A DNA stretch of 64,000 nt from Variovorax boronicumulans. GTDB lineage: Bacteria; Pseudomonadota; Gammaproteobacteria; Burkholderiales; Burkholderiaceae_C. The translations under genes were made by a program, and so were the position numbers. Shown in pieces: positions 39,967 to 47,902 of this stretch. Position 1 is the stretch's first letter. Each line of letters begins with the position of its first letter. The notes below the pieces were generated by a model. The model did not search any database, was not told the DNA's origin, and saw only the letters and a list, made by a program, of their open reading frames with translations. Location of the stretch: NCBI RefSeq assembly GCF_007677875.1, contig NZ_VEDO01000003.1, positions 124,001 through 188,000 on the forward strand, in the 5' to 3' direction.

Positions 39967-40015
39967 AAGAAAAAACCCAGCAGAATCAAGTAAGTTCTTG
40001 TAGCTGCTGGGTTTT
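39967..40015 (-). terminator. island-borne replacement terminator for tRNA-Ser
   Basis: On the minus strand a 12-bp perfect stem (AAAACCCAGCAG/CTGCTGGGTTTT, at 40015-40004 and 39983-39972) encloses a loop with a small CAAG/CTTG stem and is followed by a run of T. It begins 9 bases after the tRNA CCA end and so ends tRNA-Ser transcription in the integrated state. The inner arm overlaps the right arm-like site. Confidence 0.75.
39971..39996 (+). promoter_or_regulatory. candidate integrase arm-type site, right
   Basis: Counterpart of 18975-19000 (18 of 26 bases equal, same orientation; AAACCCAG then AATCAA). It lies 25 bp from the core repeat and overlaps the replacement terminator stem, so the two functions may share the sequence. 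Confidence 0.4.
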
Positions 40016-40020
40016 GTCAG

Positions 40021-40042
40021 GTCTTGGCGGAGCAGGCGGGAT
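40021..40042. repeat. attR: right copy of the 22-bp direct repeat
   Basis: Exact copy of 18938-18959. Here the repeat continues into the intact tRNA-Ser gene (the T arm and everything 5' of it), so this side keeps the functional tRNA and the left side is the remnant. Confidence 0.9.
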
Positions 40043-40115
40043 TCGAACCCGCGGTGGGCTATTAACCCACACACGCTTTCCAGGCGTGCGACTTAAACCA
40101 CTCATCCACCGCTCC
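40025..40115 (-). tRNA. tRNA-Ser (anticodon GGA)
   Basis: Reading the minus strand, GGAGCGG pairs with CCGCTCC-type bases of the acceptor stem and the 3' end is CCA encoded in the DNA. The anticodon loop CTGGAAA gives anticodon GGA, and a long variable arm (GTGTGGGTTAATAGCCCAC) confirms a type II serine tRNA. The T arm carries GGTTCGAATCC. Its 3' 18 bases are inside the island's attR. Confidence 0.97.
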
Positions 40116-40139
40116 GTGGGAAGCCCGCGATTGTAGCAG

Positions 40140-40529
40140 TCAATTTGCCGCGTTTTTCTGCGGCCAGGCGTGGCGCTGCAAATCTTCCAGCAAAACGAAC
40201 TCGAGCGCGCTGATGTGCGTGGACTCCAGCACCACGTGCGGGGCGCAGCCGGCCTCGTGCGCCTCCTTCCAGCGCGCCGCGCACAGGCACCAGCGGTCGC
40301 CGGGCTTGAGGCCGGCGAAGCGGTGCTCGGGCCGGGGGGTGGAGAGGTCGTTGCCGCGCAGCTTGGAGAAGGCCAGGAAGGCCGCCGTCACGCGCGCGCA
40401 GATCACATGCGCGCCGAGATCGCTGTCGTCGGTGTTGCAGCAGCCGTCGCGGAAGTAGCCCGTCAGCGGCGCATAGGAGCAGGGCACCAGCTCGGAGCCC
40501 AGCACGTTGTGCGCCACCGCGTCGCTCAT
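40140..40529 (-). CDS. DUF2237 family protein
   Basis: A 129-residue protein of the DUF2237 family: NVLGSELVPCSYAPLTGYFRDGCCNTDDSDLGAHVICARVT, then FLAFSKLRGNDLSTP, GLKPGDRWCLCAARWKEAH, and the closing HISALEFV.LEDL. The conserved Cys of FRDGCCNT and WCLCAARW are present. The function of the family is not established, though it is widespread. Its start overlaps the SPFH gene stop by 4 bp (ATGA), so it is the last gene of the NfeD-SPFH unit. It precedes tRNA-Ser on the same strand. Confidence 0.9.
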   Translation of the reverse strand: MSDAVAHNVLGSELVPCSYAPLTGYFRDGCCNTDDSDLGAHVICARVTAAFLAFSKLRGNDLSTPRPEHRFAGLKPGDRWCLCAARWKEAHEAGCAPHVVLESTHISALEFVLLEDLQRHAWPQKNAAN

Positions 40530-41443
40530 GGCTTGGGCGGCTGCAGCCGCACCATGTTCATGGCCGAGCTGATCAGCGCCGCGGTGTCCGCCATGTTGCT
40601 GGGCACGATCAGCGTGGTCGTCGCGTCGGCCGCCACCTTGCCGTAGGCGTTGACGGCAGCCTCGGCCACCTTGAGCTGCACGGCCTCGTTGCCGCCCGGC
40701 TGGCGGATGGCGGCGGCCACGCGCTCGATGGCCTGGGCCGTGGCCTCGGCGACGGCCGTGATGGCGGCGGCCTCGCCCTGGGCCTGGTTGATGGCGGCCT
40801 GCTTTTCGCCTTCGGAGCGCGCGATGAAGGCCTCGCGCTCGCCCGTGGCGATGTTGATCTGCTCCTGGCGTCGACCCTCGGAGGCCGCGATGAGCGCACG
40901 CTTCTCGCGCTCGGCCGTGATCTGCGCCTGCATGGAGCGCAGAATCTCGGCCGGCGGCGTGAGGTCCTTGATCTCGTAGCGCAGCACCTTGACGCCCCAG
41001 TTCAGCGCGGCCTCGTCGATCGCGGCGACCACCTGGGCGTTGATGATGTCGCGCTCCTCGAAGGTCTTGTCGAGTTCGAGCTTGCCGATCACGCTGCGCA
41101 GCGTGGTCTGCGCCAGCTGCGTGACGGCCATCAGGTAGTTGGACGAGCCGTAGCTCGCGCGCATCGGGTCGGTGACCTGCAGGTACAGGATGCCGTCGAC
41201 CTGCAACTGGGTGTTGTCGCGCGTGATGCAGACCTGACTGGGCACGTCCAGCGGCACCTCCTTCAGGCTGTGCTTGTAGGCCACCTTGTCGACGAAGGGC
41301 AGCAGGAAGTTCAGGCCCGGCGACAGCGTGCTGTGGTACTTGCCAAGCCGCTCGACGACCCAGGCGTTCTGCTGCGGCACGACCTTGATCGACTGCGAGA
41401 CGAACACCGCGGCAATGACCAATAGAACGATGGCGACTTCCAT
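40526..41443 (-). CDS. SPFH domain/band 7 protein (stomatin/QmcA-like)
   Basis: A 305-residue membrane protein. An N-terminal helix (VAIVLLVIAAVFVSQSI) anchors it; the SPFH domain runs from KVVPQQNAWVVERLGKYH through TPPAEILRSMQAQ, followed by a long Ala/Glu/Gln coiled coil (AEREKRALIAASEGRRQEQINIA, GEKQAAINQAQGEA) and a short C-terminal end (NMADTAALISS). Such proteins form large ring assemblies in membrane microdomains and act with NfeD partners and proteases. The start at 41443 was chosen for the hydrophobic anchor. It is just downstream of the NfeD gene (31 bp). Confidence 0.93.
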   Translation of the reverse strand: MEVAIVLLVIAAVFVSQSIKVVPQQNAWVVERLGKYHSTLSPGLNFLLPFVDKVAYKHSLKEVPLDVPSQVCITRDNTQLQVDGILYLQVTDPMRASYGSSNYLMAVTQLAQTTLRSVIGKLELDKTFEERDIINAQVVAAIDEAALNWGVKVLRYEIKDLTPPAEILRSMQAQITAEREKRALIAASEGRRQEQINIATGEREAFIARSEGEKQAAINQAQGEAAAITAVAEATAQAIERVAAAIRQPGGNEAVQLKVAEAAVNAYGKVAADATTTLIVPSNMADTAALISSAMNMVRLQPPKP

Positions 41444-41474
41444 CCGCGAATCTCCTGCGTTGGGGTGAGAGGGT

Positions 41475-41906
41475 TCAGGCCTTGTCGACCATGAGCCGGT
41501 TGCCGACCACACCGACCACGCGGTAGATGCCTGCCACCGGCGGCTGCGGCGCGCGCTGCACCACGGTCCAGCGCGCGCCGCGGTAGTGTACGGAGGCGGT
41601 GCCGTCCGGGTTCCACTGCTCCACGGAGAGTGTTTCGCCGATGTCCAGGTTCAGGTCCGGGTTGTTGCTGGCTGCTTCCTGGCGACCACGTGCGCTGCGC
41701 ACGGCATACCAGACGGCCACCGCGCCGCCGCCGGCGACGGCGGCCGTGGCGATCTGCCCGGGCAGGGCCAGGCCCAGGTAGGCGGCCAGCGCCGCGGCGA
41801 CGAAGCCCAGCGCCAGCATCAGCAGGTAGAAGGTGCCCGTGACCAGCTCCAGCACGATGCAGACGCCGGCCAGCAGCCACCAGAAGGTCGTATCGGCAAT
41901 GCCCAT
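41475..41906 (-). CDS. NfeD family membrane protein
   Basis: A 143-residue protein: three to four membrane segments (FWWLLAGVCIVLELVTGTFYLLMLALGFVAAALAAYL, then ATAAVAGGGAVAVWYAV) followed by the cytoplasmic OB-like NfeD domain (LSVEQWNPDGTASVHYRGARWTVV, GIYRVVGVVGNRLMV). Short NfeD1b-type proteins pair with SPFH proteins, exactly as here. The start at 41906 gives the family beginning MGIADTTFWWLLAG. It is divergent from the decarboxylase gene by 122 bp. Confidence 0.9.
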   Translation of the reverse strand: MGIADTTFWWLLAGVCIVLELVTGTFYLLMLALGFVAAALAAYLGLALPGQIATAAVAGGGAVAVWYAVRSARGRQEAASNNPDLNLDIGETLSVEQWNPDGTASVHYRGARWTVVQRAPQPPVAGIYRVVGVVGNRLMVDKA

Positions 41907-42028
41907 CGGCAGGCTCCCTCGTTGCGTTGCGCCGCATTGTGGGTCAAAAGAACCGCCGCCCCACTGTGCGGTCATCCAATGTCCGTACACTTCGCGCCTT
42001 TCCATTTCCGCCTGGCCCGGAGCTGCCC

Positions 42029-44380
42029 ATGAAGTTTCGCTTTCCCATCGTCATCATCGACGAGGACTACCGTTCGGAGAACACCTCCGGTCTGGGTATC
42101 CGCGCGCTCGCCCAGGCCATCGAAAGCGAGGGCTTCGAGGTGCTGGGCGTGACGAGCTACGGCGACCTCTCGCAGTTCGCCCAGCAGCAAAGCCGCGCCA
42201 GCGCCTTCATCCTGTCCATCGACGACGAGGAGTTCAGCGCCGGCCCCGACCTCGACCCCGCGGTGCTGAACCTGCGCAAGTTCATCGAGGAAGTGCGGCG
42301 CAAGAACCTGGACGTGCCAATCTACGTGTACGGCGAGACCAAGACCTCGCGGCACATGCCCAACGACATCCTGCGCGAGCTGCACGGCTTCATCCACATG
42401 TTCGAGGACACGCCGGAGTTCGTGGCGCGCCACATCATCCGCGAGGCCAAGAGCTATCTGGAGGGCGTGCAGCCGCCATTCTTCAAGGCGCTGCTGGACT
42501 ACGCCGAAGACGGTTCGTATTCGTGGCACTGCCCGGGCCACTCGGGCGGCGTGGCGTTTCTGAAGAGTCCGGTCGGGCAGATGTTCCACCAGTTCTTCGG
42601 CGAGAACATGCTGCGCGCCGACGTCTGCAACGCGGTGGAGGAACTGGGCCAGCTGCTGGACCACACCGGCCCGGTGGCCGAGAGCGAGCGCAACGCGGCG
42701 CGCATCTTCAATGCCGACCACTGCTTCTTCGTGACCAACGGCACGAGCACGTCCAACAAGATGGTCTGGCACCACACGGTGGCGCCCGGCGACGTGGTCG
42801 TGGTGGACCGCAACTGTCACAAGTCCATCCTGCACGCGATCATCATGACGGGCGCCGTGCCCGTGTTCATGAAACCCACGCGCAACCACTACGGGATCAT
42901 CGGCCCGATCCCGAAGAGCGAGTTCGAGCCGGCGGCGATCAAGGACAAGATCCGCGCCAACCCGCTGCTGGCCGGCGTGGACGCCGAGACCGTCAAGCCC
43001 CGCGTGATGACGGTCACGCAGTCCACCTACGACGGCGTGCTCTACAACACCGAAACCATCAAGGGCCTTTTGGACGGCTACGTCGACACGCTGCACTTCG
43101 ACGAGGCCTGGTTGCCGCATGCGGCCTTCCACCCGTTCTACGGCGCCTACCACGCCATGGGCAAACGCCGCGCGCGGCCCAAGGAGTCGCTGGTGTTCGC
43201 CACCCAGTCCACGCACAAGCTGCTGGCCGGCATCAGCCAGGCCAGCCATGTGCTGGTGCAGGATTCGCAGCACCGCAAGCTGGACCGCCACCTGTTCAAC
43301 GAGGCGTTCCTGATGCACACCTCGACCAGCCCGCAGTACGCCATCATCGCCAGCTGCGACGTGGCGGCCGCGATGATGGAGCCGCCGGGCGGCACCGCGC
43401 TGGTGGAAGAGTCGATCCTGGAGGCGCTGGACTTCCGCCGCGCCATGCGCCAGGTGGAGCGCGAGTTCGGTGCGGACGAATGGTGGTTCAAGGTCTGGGG
43501 CCCGGACGCACTGGTCGAGGAGGGCGTGGGCACGGCCGAGGACTGGATCATCAAGGACGCAGCGGCGGCCAAGTGGCACGGCTTCGGCGACCTGGCCGAC
43601 GGCTTCAACATGCTGGACCCGATCAAGTCCACCATCGTGACGCCGGGCCTGGACCTGGATGGCAAGTTCGCGTCGGAGGGCATCCCCGCCAGCATCGTCA
43701 CCAAGTACCTGGCCGAGCACGGCATCATCGTGGAGAAGACGGGGCTGTACAGCTTCTTCATCATGTTCACGATCGGCATCACCAAGGGCCGCTGGAACAC
43801 CATGCTGGCGGCGCTGCAGCAGTTCAAGGACGACTACGCCAAGAACCAGCCGATGTGGCGCATCCTGCCGGAGTTCTGCCAGCAGCACCGACGCTACGAG
43901 CGCATGGGTCTGCGCGACCTGTGCCAGCACGTGCACCAGCTCTACGCCAAGTACGACATCGCGCGGCTGACGACCGAGATGTACCTGTCGGACCTCACGC
44001 CGGCGATGAAGCCCAGCGACGCCTACGCCCACATCGCGCACCGCAAGACCCAGCGCGTGCCGATCGACGAGCTCGAAGGCCGCATCACGACCAGCCTGGT
44101 GACGCCGTACCCGCCCGGCATTCCGCTGCTGATCCCGGGCGAGGTCTTCAACAAGAAGATCGTCGACTACCTCAAGTTCTCGCGCGAGTTCAACCTGCTG
44201 TGCCCGGGCTTCGAGACCGACATCCACGGGCTTGTGGAAGTCGAGGACGAAAACGGCAAGGTGAGCTATTTTGCCGACTGCGTGGCCGAGGGCCAGCCCA
44301 TGACGGAGGCCGAGAAGGTCACGCGGGCCGAGGACGTGATCCAGGTGGGCAACGACGGCCCCTACAGCCGCACGATCTGA
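42029..44380 (+). CDS. arginine/lysine/ornithine decarboxylase (PLP-dependent, fold type I)
   Basis: A 783-residue basic amino acid decarboxylase. The N-terminal wing/receiver-like domain (KFRFPIVIIDEDYRSENTSGLGI) is followed by the PLP core: SWHCPGHSGGVAFLKSPVG, VTNGTSTSNKMVWH, the Asp pair LHFDEAWLPHAAFHPFY and the PLP lysine in STHKLLAGISQASH. The C-terminal domain includes TPYPPGIPLLIPGE. The layout is that of the biodegradative decarboxylases (AdiA/CadA/SpeF). Acidic extension and length fit the arginine or ornithine enzymes of Burkholderiales; the exact substrate cannot be fixed. It produces a polyamine or cadaverine in the cytoplasm. Confidence 0.9.
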   Translation: MKFRFPIVIIDEDYRSENTSGLGIRALAQAIESEGFEVLGVTSYGDLSQFAQQQSRASAFILSIDDEEFSAGPDLDPAVLNLRKFIEEVRRKNLDVPIYVYGETKTSRHMPNDILRELHGFIHMFEDTPEFVARHIIREAKSYLEGVQPPFFKALLDYAEDGSYSWHCPGHSGGVAFLKSPVGQMFHQFFGENMLRADVCNAVEELGQLLDHTGPVAESERNAARIFNADHCFFVTNGTSTSNKMVWHHTVAPGDVVVVDRNCHKSILHAIIMTGAVPVFMKPTRNHYGIIGPIPKSEFEPAAIKDKIRANPLLAGVDAETVKPRVMTVTQSTYDGVLYNTETIKGLLDGYVDTLHFDEAWLPHAAFHPFYGAYHAMGKRRARPKESLVFATQSTHKLLAGISQASHVLVQDSQHRKLDRHLFNEAFLMHTSTSPQYAIIASCDVAAAMMEPPGGTALVEESILEALDFRRAMRQVEREFGADEWWFKVWGPDALVEEGVGTAEDWIIKDAAAAKWHGFGDLADGFNMLDPIKSTIVTPGLDLDGKFASEGIPASIVTKYLAEHGIIVEKTGLYSFFIMFTIGITKGRWNTMLAALQQFKDDYAKNQPMWRILPEFCQQHRRYERMGLRDLCQHVHQLYAKYDIARLTTEMYLSDLTPAMKPSDAYAHIAHRKTQRVPIDELEGRITTSLVTPYPPGIPLLIPGEVFNKKIVDYLKFSREFNLLCPGFETDIHGLVEVEDENGKVSYFADCVAEGQPMTEAEKVTRAEDVIQVGNDGPYSRTI

Positions 44381-44381
44381 G

Positions 44382-45263
44382 TCAGGCGTCGCTGCGCACG
44401 CGCAGGAAGCGCGCGTGGCGCGGCAGGCCGCTCGCGTTCAGCCCGTTGTAGCGGTAGGTCACGAGGCTGCCGACAGGCGGCGGATCGCGCCGCTGCGCAT
44501 CGCTGAAGCCGCCGCCGAGCTTGAAGCGCAGCCCTTCGCCTGTTTCCACAAGCAGGGCGCCCATGCGGCCCGTGTGCCGGCCCTGGCCGGGCAGGTGGGC
44601 AAGGACGCGGGCTTCGGCGTCGTCGTAGGGCTTGAACTTGAGCAGGTCGTCGCTGCGCTCGCTGCGGTAGGGCGCGCTGCCCAGGTGCAGCACAAGGCCT
44701 TCGCCGCCGTCCCGGACCACGCGGTCGCGCTGCGCCTGCAGGGCGGCGTGGGTGGTGGCGCGCTGCTGGGGCACGGCGACGATCCAGGGGGCGGCGGCGA
44801 TCGGCAGCAACTGCTCCAAGCGCGCGAGCCGGGCATCGAAGTCGCCCGGTGCGGCCGGCAGGTCGAACACCATGAAGCGCATGGCGCGCCAGGCAGCGTC
44901 GTCCGCCTGCTGGCTTCGCACAGTGGACAGCGCATGCTCGAAGCGGCGCCGGCCGGCCCAGAGTTCGCCATCCATCGGCACAGCCGGCAGCGGAGCCGTG
45001 AACCACGTCGGAGCCATGACGCGCTGGCCGCCGCGTGTCCAGAGGGCCTGGCCGTCCCAGTAACCGCGCAATCCGTCGTATTTCTCGCTGACCCAGTAGC
45101 CCGCCAGCGGCATGCCGCGGCGGTAGCCATTGGCCAGCATCAGCCGGGGCGGCGCGGCCCAGGCGGGCAGCAAGGTGCTGCCCAGCGCTGCGAGCAGCAG
45201 CGCGCGGCGGCGTTTATTCGCCGTCGATGCCGCCGACGACCTGGCTGAAGCCGCCGTCCACAT
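44382..45263 (-). CDS. ATP-dependent DNA ligase, small periplasmic (LigE) type
   Basis: A 293-codon protein with a cleavable signal ([20 protein letters not shown]) and a minimal ATP ligase: adenylation motif [13 protein letters not shown] with the lysine nucleophile, motif [20 protein letters not shown], motif [12 protein letters not shown], motif [16 protein letters not shown], then an OB domain. LigE-type enzymes are exported and may repair incoming DNA. The first ATG at 45263 makes it overlap fabI by 50 bp; the signal peptide starts about 15 codons after it, so a non-ATG start nearer 45215 is possible. It follows fabI on the same strand. Confidence 0.88.
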   Translation of the reverse strand: MWTAASARSSAASTANKRRRALLLAALGSTLLPAWAAPPRLMLANGYRRGMPLAGYWVSEKYDGLRGYWDGQALWTRGGQRVMAPTWFTAPLPAVPMDGELWAGRRRFEHALSTVRSQQADDAAWRAMRFMVFDLPAAPGDFDARLARLEQLLPIAAAPWIVAVPQQRATTHAALQAQRDRVVRDGGEGLVLHLGSAPYRSERSDDLLKFKPYDDAEARVLAHLPGQGRHTGRMGALLVETGEGLRFKLGGGFSDAQRRDPPPVGSLVTYRYNGLNASGLPRHARFLRVRSDA

Positions 45264-45999
45264 AGGTGATCTCGGCGGTCACGCCGCCGGCCAGGTCCGA
45301 CAGCAGGAACGCGGCGACGTTGCCCACGTCCTCGATGGTCACGTTGCGGCGGATCGGCGAGACCGCGGCCACGGCCGGCAGCAGTTTGCCGAAACCCTTG
45401 ATGCCGCTGGCGGCCAGGGTCTTGATCGGCCCGGCGGAAACGCCGTTCACGCGCACGCCCTTGGGGCCCAGCGAGCCGGCCAGGTAGCGCACCGAGGCTT
45501 CGAGCGAGGCCTTGGCCAGACCCATGGTGTTGTAGTTGGGCACGGTGCGCACGGCGCCCAGGTAGGTCAGCGTGAGCAGGGCCGACTTGTCGTTGAGGTA
45601 GGGCAGGGCTGCCTTGGCCATGGCCGGGAAGCTGTAGGCGCTGATGTCGTGCGCGATCTTGAAGGCCTCGCGCGACAGGCCTTCCAGGAAGTCGCCCGCG
45701 ATGGCTTCGCGCGGCGCGAAGCCGATGCTGTGCACGAAGCCGTCGAACTTGGGCCAGGCCTGGGCCAGGTCTTCGAACAGCTTGGCGATCTGCGCGTCGT
45801 CACCCACGTCGCAGTCGAAGATCAACTGGGAACCGAACTCGGCCGCGAACTCGGTGATGCGGTCCTTGAAGCGCTCGCCGACATAGCTGAACGCCAGTTC
45901 GGCACCTTGTTCGTGGCAGGCCTTGGCGATGCCGTAGGCGATGGAGCGGTTGGACAGCACACCGGTGATCAGCAGCTTCTTGCCAGTCAGGAATCCCAT
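45214..45999 (-). CDS. fabI: enoyl-[acyl-carrier-protein] reductase (NADH)
   Basis: A 261-residue short-chain dehydrogenase that reduces the enoyl-ACP double bond in fatty acid synthesis. Visible features: the nucleotide loop [17 protein letters not shown], the CDVGDDAQI adenine pocket, [11 protein letters not shown], and the FabI catalytic pair Y-x6-K in [19 protein letters not shown], then [17 protein letters not shown]. It is the target of triclosan; sensitivity cannot be read from sequence here. It ends inside the predicted LigE start. The neighbouring solute-binding protein gene is divergent. Confidence 0.96.
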   Translation of the reverse strand: MGFLTGKKLLITGVLSNRSIAYGIAKACHEQGAELAFSYVGERFKDRITEFAAEFGSQLIFDCDVGDDAQIAKLFEDLAQAWPKFDGFVHSIGFAPREAIAGDFLEGLSREAFKIAHDISAYSFPAMAKAALPYLNDKSALLTLTYLGAVRTVPNYNTMGLAKASLEASVRYLAGSLGPKGVRVNGVSAGPIKTLAASGIKGFGKLLPAVAAVSPIRRNVTIEDVGNVAAFLLSDLAGGVTAEITYVDGGFSQVVGGIDGE

Positions 46000-46090
46000 G
46001 GGTTCTTCTCGTTCGTTGCAGAGGAGCCTGCCGGTGGCACCTGTTCAGGGTTGATCCGAGGGGGCAGGGCGATTGGTGCAGAATTGTCGC

Positions 46091-47887
46091 ATGCGATTTC
46101 TGTGGCTCTGCTTGGCGTTCGCGGCATCGGCGCCGGCCTGGGGAGCCCACGCTTATGCCCAGTTCGGCGACGTCAAGTACGGCCCGGACTTCAGCCATTT
46201 TTCGTACGTGAACCCGGATGCGCCCAAGGGCGGCGAGATCCGCATGGTGCCGCCCACACGGCCGACCAACTTCGACAAGTTCAATCCGTTCACGCTCAAG
46301 GGCACGGCGCCTTATGGCATCGGCGCACTGATGTTCGACAGCCTGTTGACCGGCAACAACGAGGAGCCCACGACGGCGTACGGCCTGCTGGCCGAGGACG
46401 TGGAGGTGGCCGAGGACAAGCTGTCGGCCACCTTCCGCATCCGGCCCGAGGCGCGTTTCCACGACGGCTCGCCCGTGCAGGCGGCCGACGTCGTGCATTC
46501 GTACGAGATGCTGGTTGGCAAGCTCGCGGCGCCGCAGTACCGCGTGATCTATGCCGAGGTCAAGCGCGTGCGCGCGCTGTCCGAGCGCGTGGTGCGTTTC
46601 GAATTCGCCCGGCCCAATCCGGAGTTGCCGTTGGTGGTCGGGGGCATGGCGGTCTTCAGTCGGCAGTGGGGTGGCGGCAAGCCTTTTGACCAGATCACGA
46701 CCGACGTGCCGATCGCGTCCGGGCCTTACAAGATCGCCAACCCTCGGCTGGGCCGCGACATCACCTACCAGCGCGACCCGAACTACTGGGGCCGTGACCT
46801 GGCGGTACGACGCGGCCAGTTCAACTTCGACCGCGTCACCTACAAGATCTACCTAGACGAGACGGCGCGCTTCGAAGGTCTGAAGGCCGGCGAGATCGAC
46901 TTCATGCGCGAGTTCACCTCGCGCAATTGGGCGCGCCAGTACTACGGGCCGCAGTTCGACCGCGGCGACCTGGTCAAGCGCGCGTTCGAGAACCGCAACC
47001 CGGGCGACTTCCAGGGCTTCGTGTTCAACCTGCGCAAGGACAAGTTCAAGGACGTGCGCGTGCGCCAGGCCATCGGACTGGCCTACGACTTCGAATGGTT
47101 GAACCGCCAGATGTTCTACAACCTGTATCAGCGCGTGCAGGGCTGGTTTCCGAACAGCGAGTTCCATGCCGAAGGGTTGCCCGGGCCCGACGAACTGGCC
47201 CTCATGGAGCCGCTGCGCAGCAAGCTGCGGCCCGAGGTGTTCGGCCCCGCGCTGGTTTCGCCCAGCACCGCGCCGCCGGGCAGCCTGCGTGAGAACCTGC
47301 GCCAGGCCCAGCGCCTGTTGGCCGAGGCCGGCTGGACCTACCGCGACGGCGCGCTGCGCAACGCCAAGGGCGAGCCCTTCACGATCGAACTGCTCAACGA
47401 CCAGCCCGGTCTGATCCGCGTGATCACGCCGCTGCAGGGCAGCCTGCGCAAGCTCGGCATCGAGATGACGTTCCGCACGGTGGACTTCTCGCTGTCGCAG
47501 CAGCGCATGGACAGCTTCGACTTCGAGATGACGACGATCCGGCTGCCGGGCACCTCGGCCCCCGGCGGCGAGCTCATCGAGCGCTTCGGCTCGGAGGCGG
47601 CCAGGACGAACGGCTCGTCCAACATCTGGGGCATCGCCGACCCGGGCGTGGACGCCATCGTCGCCAAGATCGTGGCAGCCACCACGCGGCCGGAACTGAC
47701 CACGGCCATGCGCGTGCTCGATCGTGTGCTCTCGTATGGCCACTACTCGATCCCGCAGTACTTCGGCGGGCCGTTCCTGATCGGCTACTGGCCCAGGCGT
47801 TTCGTGCTGCCCGAAACCATTCCGCCCTACTACGACGCCGGCACCTGGGCCGCATCGACCTGGTGGGCATCCGACCTCAACAAGTAA
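46091..47887 (+). CDS. yejA: extracellular solute-binding protein of a peptide ABC transporter (YejA-like)
   Basis: A 598-residue family 5 solute-binding protein with a signal peptide (RFLWLCLAFAASAPAWGAHA). Its YejA features are SHFSYVNPDAPKGGEIRM, NFDKFNPFTLKG, MFDSLLTGNNEEP, and the EFTSRNWARQYYGP segment. It captures oligopeptides (or microcin C-type compounds) in the periplasm and feeds the YejBEF membrane complex downstream. The start at 46091 fits the signal peptide; ORF extension upstream has no signal. It heads the yejABEF-like operon. Confidence 0.92.
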   Translation: MRFLWLCLAFAASAPAWGAHAYAQFGDVKYGPDFSHFSYVNPDAPKGGEIRMVPPTRPTNFDKFNPFTLKGTAPYGIGALMFDSLLTGNNEEPTTAYGLLAEDVEVAEDKLSATFRIRPEARFHDGSPVQAADVVHSYEMLVGKLAAPQYRVIYAEVKRVRALSERVVRFEFARPNPELPLVVGGMAVFSRQWGGGKPFDQITTDVPIASGPYKIANPRLGRDITYQRDPNYWGRDLAVRRGQFNFDRVTYKIYLDETARFEGLKAGEIDFMREFTSRNWARQYYGPQFDRGDLVKRAFENRNPGDFQGFVFNLRKDKFKDVRVRQAIGLAYDFEWLNRQMFYNLYQRVQGWFPNSEFHAEGLPGPDELALMEPLRSKLRPEVFGPALVSPSTAPPGSLRENLRQAQRLLAEAGWTYRDGALRNAKGEPFTIELLNDQPGLIRVITPLQGSLRKLGIEMTFRTVDFSLSQQRMDSFDFEMTTIRLPGTSAPGGELIERFGSEAARTNGSSNIWGIADPGVDAIVAKIVAATTRPELTTAMRVLDRVLSYGHYSIPQYFGGPFLIGYWPRRFVLPETIPPYYDAGTWAASTWWASDLNK

Positions 47888-47902
47888 GCGAGACCTTCGC
47901 GC

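Larger units (their letters stand above)
18938..40042. mobile_element. integrated genomic island in tRNA-Ser(GGA), mosaic phage/plasmid-like cargo
   Basis: The element is bounded by exact 22-bp repeats derived from the 3' end of tRNA-Ser, with the intact tRNA at the right end and a tyrosine integrase reading away from it (38117-39904). The interior carries a second tyrosine integrase, a serine resolvase, HNH proteins, a phage ejection-like protein, an antirepressor chimera and several AT-richer cargo genes. There are no terminase, portal, capsid, tail, relaxase or type IV secretion genes. It therefore looks like a satellite-type or decayed composite island that would need a helper to transfer. 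Whether it can still excise depends on the integrase and att sites, which both look intact. Confidence 0.9.

Noticed and set aside
18938-40042. Complete prophage or conjugative element
   Set aside because: No capsid, portal, terminase, tail, lysis, relaxase or type IV secretion genes can be seen.
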